Assembly (NCBI GenBank): GCA_964470965.1
Contig: CAYYIS010000063.1
Coordinates: forward strand, 1-27,288
Length of the DNA: 27,288 nucleotides
Direction: 5' to 3'
From: CAYYIS01 sp964470965
GTDB taxonomy: Bacteria > JAAXHH01 > JABIQT01
In this document: positions 22,699-27,288 of the stretch, one piece after another
How positions within the stretch are numbered: position 1 is the stretch's first letter
How the letters are laid out: each line of letters starts with the position of its first letter
Notes under the pieces: model-generated
What the model saw: the letters and a program-made list of their open reading frames with translations, nothing else
The model's database searches: none
Told to the model about the DNA's origin: nothing
Made by a program: the position numbers and the translations under genes

Positions 22699-23772
22699 AT
22701 GCCAAACCTAATTAAAACAGGCATCCTCGGCGCGGGAAGGGCCCTGTTTATGGCCCGGTGCCGGGACGCGTTTCCCCATGACCTGCACCTTTCGGGCATC
22801 TGTGACATCCGCCCGGAGCGGGCGGAGCATGCGGCGGAGCATCAGCGGATCGACCGGGTGTATCCCGACTACGGGGCGATGCTGGACGACGGGGATATCG
22901 ACCTGGTCGTCATAGGCACCCCGGACCACGAGCACGCCGGGCAGGCCATACAGGCCATGGAGGCCGGGAAGCACGTTCTCAGCGAGATACCGGCCGCCTA
23001 CGGGATGGCGGAGCTGGAGCGGCTGGTGGCGCTGGAGGAACGGACCGGCCGCGTGTACGCCATGGGAAACGAGGTGCGGTGGTTTCCGTACCTGGAAGCG
23101 GCCAAACAGATGGCCGTGGACGGATACTGGGGCGAAATCTTTCACAGCGAGGCCGGTTACCTGCACAATCTCCGCATGGAGGGGTGGCGCGAGACCGAGG
23201 ACGGGACCGGCGAACCCCACTGGCGGTTCGACCCGAAACGGCCCCAGACCACGTTCCTGGGCGGCGGCCCCCACGCCTTCGACACCCTGCGGTGGCTGAC
23301 GGGTGAGACCAACTGGACCGAGGTGTTCGCGTACGGCAACGCGCCCTACGTGGACGGCCATCCCGAACCGGGCAACACGGTCGCCATCCTGAAAGGGGCC
23401 TCCGGACTCATCAGCAAGGTGGAGGCGAGCTACGTGATGGCCCGTCCCTACAGCCTGTACTTCAACCTCTTCGGCGACAAGGGCACCTTCGAAACTTCCC
23501 GGACCGAAAGCGAAGGGGTGTATTTCACCGAAAAAATCCCCCACATGGACGGTATGGAGCGCCTGGCGGTTCCCTACGCCACGCGGCCGGGCTACGAAAT
23601 AGGCGGCCACGGTTCCTCCGAAATCCACATGGTGGAAGACCTGATCCGCGCCATCCGGGAAGGCCGTCCGGCGGCCATCAGCGCCCGTGAGGCGGCCCGG
23701 TCCATCGCCCCGGCGATCTGCGCCTACGAATCCATCAGGACCGGACTGCCGGTGGCCGTACCCGAGTTTTAG
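22699..23772 (+). CDS. Gfo/Idh/MocA family oxidoreductase, variant EKP motif
   Basis: This 357-residue protein has a Rossmann start TGILGAGRALFMARC and an IGTPDHEHAGQAIQAMEAGKHVLSEIP segment. The usual E-K-P is E-I-P (SEIPAAYG), so the lysine that normally helps catalysis is missing. Its C-terminal domain contains FLGGGPHAFDTLRWLTGE, GDKGTFETSRTE and GGHGSSEIHMVEDLIRAIREGRPA, which are conserved in related sequences. It may be a reductase or a lyase-like variant of the family. The ATG has no clear ribosome site. It is 9 nt ahead of the deacetylase-like gene and probably in the same operon. Confidence 0.83.
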   Translation: MPNLIKTGILGAGRALFMARCRDAFPHDLHLSGICDIRPERAEHAAEHQRIDRVYPDYGAMLDDGDIDLVVIGTPDHEHAGQAIQAMEAGKHVLSEIPAAYGMAELERLVALEERTGRVYAMGNEVRWFPYLEAAKQMAVDGYWGEIFHSEAGYLHNLRMEGWRETEDGTGEPHWRFDPKRPQTTFLGGGPHAFDTLRWLTGETNWTEVFAYGNAPYVDGHPEPGNTVAILKGASGLISKVEASYVMARPYSLYFNLFGDKGTFETSRTESEGVYFTEKIPHMDGMERLAVPYATRPGYEIGGHGSSEIHMVEDLIRAIREGRPAAISAREAARSIAPAICAYESIRTGLPVAVPEF

Positions 23773-23781
23773 GAGGACACG

Positions 23782-25416
23782 ATGCAGGAGCCGCCCGCCA
23801 GTATACTCGTTGTGTCCGAACGTCTCGACCGGTGGTTCTCCTCACCGGAGGCCCTTGCCGAGCTGCTGCGCTTCGAGGGGATCAACGACGTGGAGACGGC
23901 CTGGCTGGATGACGTTGCGGCGCAGACACTTACAGGCCGGTCCCTGGTCCTTCTGGGCCCCTCTGAACCCGCACCGGACACGGGCGCGCTCCTGCTGGAC
24001 TTCGTCAGGAACGGCGGCGGCCTTATCTGCTGCGCGCCCGGAGAGGCCTTCGCGGAGGCGATGGGCCTGAAGCCCCGGCGGCAGGGCGTTCTGAACGCGA
24101 GGATGAACGTACCGCTGGAAGGGTTTCCGGACACGGGGCTGCCCATCAAGGGGTGGTCGCAGCGTTACGGCGTTGGGACTACGGAGCCGGTCCACACGGT
24201 ACCCCTGCTGGACAGCGAAAACGCGGCTGTCGGCGACGGCGCCGTGTATCACCTGACCTACGGCGCCGGGCATCTCATCGTGCTGGCCTACGATGCCGCG
24301 GCGTGCGTTTACCTGCTGCGGCAGGGCAATCCGATGCTGGCCGGATGCCGGTCATCCGGTTTCGACCGGATGCGGCCTTCGGACCTTTTCGAGGGCTGGC
24401 AGGAGGTGCGGGACGCGGCCTGGCCGGTGGCCGACCTTCACTGTCACTTCCTGCGGGAACTGGTGCACCGGGCGTGGCCCCGGGACACGGTGCTGCCCTG
24501 GCTGTGGTATTTTCCCGGTATGGCGGACACCGTCCTGACCTTCACGTCGGACGACGACTGGTCCACCAGGGACCAGTTCGAGCGGCTGATCTCCGCCTGT
24601 GAAACACACGACGCCGGATTGACGTTCTACCTGGTGCAGGAGCGCAGCGTCATGGACCGTCCCTGGCTTGAAGACCTGGCCGCCCGCGGTTTCGACTTCT
24701 CGATCCACCCGGACCTGCCTCCGCCCACGCAGCCCCTTTGGGAGGGGCGCCTGGCGTCCCACGTGCGGCAGTTCCGCGACACCTACGGCCGCCCGCCCAG
24801 CGCCTCCGTCCGCAACCACTGCATCACCTGGTCGGGATACCTGGAGGGTGTCCGGATCCAGGCGCGGCACGGGTTCACCTTCGACACCAACTATTTCTCC
24901 CTGCTGCCGCAGGGCCGCTACTACATGACGGGATCCGGGCTGCCCATGCGGTTTTCCGATTTAAACGGGGATTTACTGCCCATGTTCCAGCTGCCGACCC
25001 AGTTCTCGGACGAAACCACCCTCGGCGGCCAGGGGTTCGAATGGTCCCTGGACTTCACGCCGGAGCAGGGCGTAGCGTGTGTCACCGGCCTCATGAAGCA
25101 GAACGCGGCGGGAACCTACAGCATGATGTGCGTCAACGCCCACCCGGTGTCGTTCGCCACCTACAGCGACGTCCTGTGGGAACCGGTGCTGGCCTATGCC
25201 GCGGCGTCGGGCACCCCGGTCTGGGACGTGGACCGGTTCAGCCGGTTCTGGCAGGCCCGCCGTTCGATCCGGCTGCGGCCTGTGCCCCGGGGGGATACGC
25301 CCGATGTCTCGGACCGGGAATCGGATCAGGGAGGTTTTTCGGTCATGGTGCCGGACCGTGAAGCGGCCGGCGGCCGCGTCGTGTGCGGTAGGAAATTCAG
25401 GCAGGAACTGATTTAA
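23782..25416 (+). CDS. Two-domain protein: GATase1-like N-terminus plus polysaccharide-deacetylase-like (NodB) domain
   Basis: This is a 544-residue protein. Residues 1 to about 190 form an alpha/beta domain with SLVLLGPSEP, FVRNGGGLICCAPGEAF and GAGHLIVLAYD. These resemble the glutamine-amidotransferase/trimerisation-type folds found beside glycoside hydrolases, here without a recognisable catalytic Cys-His-Glu set. From about 250 the sequence is like a NodB-type carbohydrate esterase: LTFTSDDDWST (253-262, Asp motif), DFSIHPDL (305-312, His309/Asp311) and RNHCITW (344-350). The tail contains VNAHPVSFATY. Such proteins may deacetylate or otherwise process oligosaccharides. No signal peptide is seen, so it is probably cytoplasmic. 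GGAGG is 5 nt before ATG 23782. Confidence 0.65.
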   Translation: MQEPPASILVVSERLDRWFSSPEALAELLRFEGINDVETAWLDDVAAQTLTGRSLVLLGPSEPAPDTGALLLDFVRNGGGLICCAPGEAFAEAMGLKPRRQGVLNARMNVPLEGFPDTGLPIKGWSQRYGVGTTEPVHTVPLLDSENAAVGDGAVYHLTYGAGHLIVLAYDAAACVYLLRQGNPMLAGCRSSGFDRMRPSDLFEGWQEVRDAAWPVADLHCHFLRELVHRAWPRDTVLPWLWYFPGMADTVLTFTSDDDWSTRDQFERLISACETHDAGLTFYLVQERSVMDRPWLEDLAARGFDFSIHPDLPPPTQPLWEGRLASHVRQFRDTYGRPPSASVRNHCITWSGYLEGVRIQARHGFTFDTNYFSLLPQGRYYMTGSGLPMRFSDLNGDLLPMFQLPTQFSDETTLGGQGFEWSLDFTPEQGVACVTGLMKQNAAGTYSMMCVNAHPVSFATYSDVLWEPVLAYAAASGTPVWDVDRFSRFWQARRSIRLRPVPRGDTPDVSDRESDQGGFSVMVPDREAAGGRVVCGRKFRQELI

Positions 25417-25424
25417 GCAGAATA

Positions 25425-25471
25425 CCCCGGACGGAGAGCCCGCCGGGAATGACGGCATCCTCCGGCCGGGG
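25425..25471. terminator. Large hairpin between convergent genes, possible bidirectional terminator
   Basis: CCCCGGACGGAG (25425-25436) and CTCCGGCCGGGG (25460-25471) pair over 12 positions with one A-G mismatch. An inner GCCG/CGGC pairing can form in the loop. It lies between the end of the deacetylase-like gene and the end of the minus-strand lipoprotein gene, where a shared terminator is expected. No T-run follows. Confidence 0.45.
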
Positions 25472-25498
25472 CATGTGACATTTAACGCGTTGTGCCCG

Positions 25499-26674
25499 TT
25501 ACCTCGCTGTCACAGGCCAGAGGGCCCCCTGGTTCTCATCCACCTGGCCAAGACCCTTGTATACGAACTTCTGCAGCCTTTTGCCCTCGTACGTTTCGGT
25601 GGTGTAGATGTTGCCTTTCGAATCGGTGGCGATGCTGTGGACGCCGTAGAACTGCCCGGGCTGCCGCCCGCCGTCTCCGAAGGTGGTCAGGGTCTCCAGG
25701 GTTTCGCGGAGGAGGACGTGCACCTTCATGTTCTGCCCGTCGGCCAGGTACAGAAATTTCTGGTCCGGATCTTTCGAGAAGGCGATGTCCCACGTGGATC
25801 CGCCGCCGAGCGTGTTTTTGGCGACAATCTGTTCCTTGACGAAGGTGCCGTCGCTCTGAAACACCTGGATGCGGTTGTTCGGACGGTCGCACACGTACAC
25901 CAGCCCGTCGTTGGACGGATCGGCGGCGTGCACCGGGTTGCGGAACTGTTGGGCGGGCGGATCGTCGGGATTGTACCGTCCCAGGTCCGTGTCGTCCGGC
26001 TCGTTCCCGTAGGCGCCCCAGTACCGCTTGAGGGCACCGGTGGTGATGTCGAGGACCGCTACCCTTTTGTTCAGGTATCCGTCGGCGATGTAGGCTTCGC
26101 TGGCCGAAGGGTCGAAGGATATCTTGGCTACCCTTCCGTAATTCTCCCTGTCCAGGCTCCCGTTGTTTCCTCCGGGCGTGCCGAACTGTTTCAGGAAGGT
26201 ACCGTCCTGGGCGCACACCAGGATGTGGGCGTCGTCCGCGCCGTTACCGCCGATCCACAGGTTGCCCAGGGGATCCACGCCGATACCGTGGTTCGACTGG
26301 GGCCAGTCGTACCCGTCGCCCGGGCCGCCCCATGAACTCAGCAGGTTGCCCTCCTGGTCGAACTCGAGCACGTTGGGCGCCGGCAGGCAGCACTCGCCGG
26401 TGGGGGGATCCTGGGCCGCCCCGTGCTCGGTGGACGGGGCGCCGTTGCCGCGGTGCACGATCCAGACGTGGTCTTCCGCGTCCACGGTTACGCCGATGGC
26501 GGACCCTAACACCCAGTGGTTCGGCAGCGGCTTGGGCCAGAACGGGTCCACCTCGAACGTGGGCACGCCGTCGCCTCCGGCGGCCGGGGTGTCCCGGCTG
26601 TCGTTGGCGGCCCCGCACCCTGCGACCAGCACGATCAACAGCGTCAGCGTAAAATAAATCCTTATCCGATCCAT
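25499..26674 (-). CDS. Beta-propeller (NHL-repeat) lipoprotein
   Basis: This is a 391-residue exported protein. The N-terminus MDRIRIYFTLTLLIVLVAGC is a lipoprotein signal with the lipidated Cys20. The mature part has repeated NHL/six-bladed-propeller units. Typical strands are GVTVDAEDHVWIVHRG, HGIGVDPLGNLWIGG, VHAADPSNDGLVYVCDR (then N-N-R-I-Q-V-F), and HSIATDSKGNIYTTETYEG (then K-R-L-Q-K-F). Propellers of this type bind ligands or scaffold; some are lactonases or amidating lyases, but no catalytic set is visible. A Cys-Cys pair (GECCLPAPN) is present. AAAGGAGG lies 7 nt before the ATG. It converges on the operon above. Confidence 0.85.
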   Translation of the reverse strand: MDRIRIYFTLTLLIVLVAGCGAANDSRDTPAAGGDGVPTFEVDPFWPKPLPNHWVLGSAIGVTVDAEDHVWIVHRGNGAPSTEHGAAQDPPTGECCLPAPNVLEFDQEGNLLSSWGGPGDGYDWPQSNHGIGVDPLGNLWIGGNGADDAHILVCAQDGTFLKQFGTPGGNNGSLDRENYGRVAKISFDPSASEAYIADGYLNKRVAVLDITTGALKRYWGAYGNEPDDTDLGRYNPDDPPAQQFRNPVHAADPSNDGLVYVCDRPNNRIQVFQSDGTFVKEQIVAKNTLGGGSTWDIAFSKDPDQKFLYLADGQNMKVHVLLRETLETLTTFGDGGRQPGQFYGVHSIATDSKGNIYTTETYEGKRLQKFVYKGLGQVDENQGALWPVTAR

Positions 26675-27100
26675 TCGCCTTCCTCCTTTACCGGTGTGGT
26701 GTTTCAGAGGTGAGTTCAGTGTCTAACAATTTGTGTTTATGTATGATGTGGTAAGTAGCTGAAATAAATTAAGTAACTCGACCAGGAAAACACAAGGGGA
26801 AATGGTTGGGGGGAAGGCAATCATCCGGAACGCTACTGCCGGCCTGCGGGAATGGGGAGCGGTAAGATAAGGGCACAGGCAGCATGATATGCGGTAACAG
26901 TGATTGGTCGGCCCGGACTTTCCAGGTCCGGTTACGGGCGTTTTTGACACACCTCACGCTCTCACGGCAGATCCTGCACTGCCGAGGAGACAACCGCGTT
27001 TTCGCTTCCGGAACGACGGGGCCAGAGACAGGTTATTCTGACGCGAGGTAGGTCCCCCGGGATGAACATCCGCGCGCCATTGGCCAAAAAGTAAAAAGCA
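26675..27100. other. Non-coding 3' end region, first part
   Basis: No frame here looks like a protein; the two minus-strand frames are cysteine- and proline-rich without any domain pattern, which suggests chance. The promoter of the minus-strand lipoprotein should lie within the first 150 nt, but no convincing -35/-10 pair was found. The nonamer GGTTATTCT occurs at about 27032 and again at about 27121. Confidence 0.4.
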
Positions 27101-27112
27101 TTGACTGGCCAG
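27080..27112. repeat. Two short TGGCCA-centred palindromes
   Basis: TTGGCCAA (27080-27087) and CTGGCCAG (27105-27112) are perfect 8-nt palindromes with centres 25 bases apart. The second overlaps the -35 box of the candidate promoter, as an operator pair might. An 8-mer palindrome can occur by chance. Confidence 0.25.
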
Positions 27113-27129
27113 CCGGAATTGGTTATTCT
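27101..27129 (+). promoter_or_regulatory. Candidate sigma70-type promoter
   Basis: TTGACT (27101-27106), 17-nt spacer, TATTCT (27124-27129), inside an AT-rich stretch that contrasts with the GC-rich genes to the left. It reads out of the window toward a gene not seen here. A second TTGACT lies at 27145-27150. Confidence 0.4.
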
Positions 27130-27206
27130 AATAAATACAATGAATTGACTGTTACTGATGATTCTGCGTTATTTCTGTTGCTTTCCCAGAGCGATATAAG
27201 GAGTCA

Positions 27207-27263
27207 ATGCGGTGCGGTTATCCCAAACGTTGTTTTATTCAAAATGCTGGACTGATAAGATAA
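27207..27263 (+). CDS. Possible 18-codon leader ORF
   Basis: ATG 27207 is preceded by AAGGAG with 3 nt spacing and encodes MRCGYPKRCFIQNAGLIR before TAA 27261-27263. It follows the candidate promoter by about 80 nt. It could be a leader peptide of the gene beyond the window, or a chance start. Nothing in its residues points to an amino-acid attenuator. Confidence 0.2.
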   Translation: MRCGYPKRCFIQNAGLIR

Positions 27264-27288
27264 TGCGATGCGGACGGCTTTGTTCCGA

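Noticed and set aside
1..27288. CRISPR, tRNA, rRNA, insertion sequences, prophage
   Set aside because: I looked for direct-repeat arrays, cloverleaf-like segments and transposase or integrase motifs and saw none; a computational scan would be more sensitive.

Overview
The window is a 27.3-kb piece of an assembled bacterial scaffold, interrupted by two 100-N gaps (10302-10401 and 18654-18753). Gene density is high, many starts overlap the preceding stop, and there is a Tat/lipobox protein and a second lipoprotein. This suggests an uncultured bacterium with a Gram-negative-type envelope. The mix of phytanoyl-CoA-dioxygenase, DUF3500, Gfo/Idh/MocA, SDR, D-threonine-aldolase-like and paired amidohydrolase genes resembles what is known from Latescibacterota or Poribacteria genomes. 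That assignment is inference from gene families only. No rRNA, tRNA, CRISPR array or transposase was seen.

Left part (1-10.3 kb, mostly + strand): the tail of a probable asparagine synthase is coupled to a family-4 glycosyltransferase. Then come an SDR, an SGNH hydrolase, a minus-strand AhpD-like gene, a TPR protein with a Moco-binding sulfite-oxidase-type protein, dTDP-glucose 4,6-dehydratase, a membrane GT2, undecaprenyl-diphosphatase (probable CTG start), and a UVR-motif protein coupled to an MFS transporter. RmlB, GT2, GT4 and UppP point to cell-surface polysaccharide and lipid-carrier metabolism.

The most notable item is at 2712-3275 (minus). An AhpD/carboxymuconolactone-decarboxylase-type protein is interrupted by a single in-frame TGA exactly where the second cysteine of the E-x11-C-x2-C-x3-H active site should be. 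Coding similarity continues uninterrupted after it, and a perfect 7-bp hairpin with a GGA loop starts 10 nt downstream. This is best read as a selenoprotein (CxxU) with a bacterial SECIS element, not as a pseudogene.

Right part (10.4-26.7 kb): a minus-strand group (SDR, TIM-barrel isomerase/epimerase, MFS exporter, further SDR) faces a plus-strand group (PyrE, HAD phosphatase, D-threonine-aldolase-like PLP enzyme, PhyH dioxygenase). After the second gap come two overlapping amidohydrolases, the second lacking all metal ligands, a minus-strand Gfo/Idh oxidoreductase, a DUF3500 protein, a second Gfo/Idh oxidoreductase, a polysaccharide-deacetylase-like protein and a minus-strand beta-propeller lipoprotein. 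This looks like an accessory catabolic/modification locus for a small polyol, sugar-acid or hydroxy-amino-acid type substrate; the substrate cannot be read from the sequence. The last 0.6 kb has no clear gene but holds a promoter-like element, two small palindromes and an 18-codon ORF.
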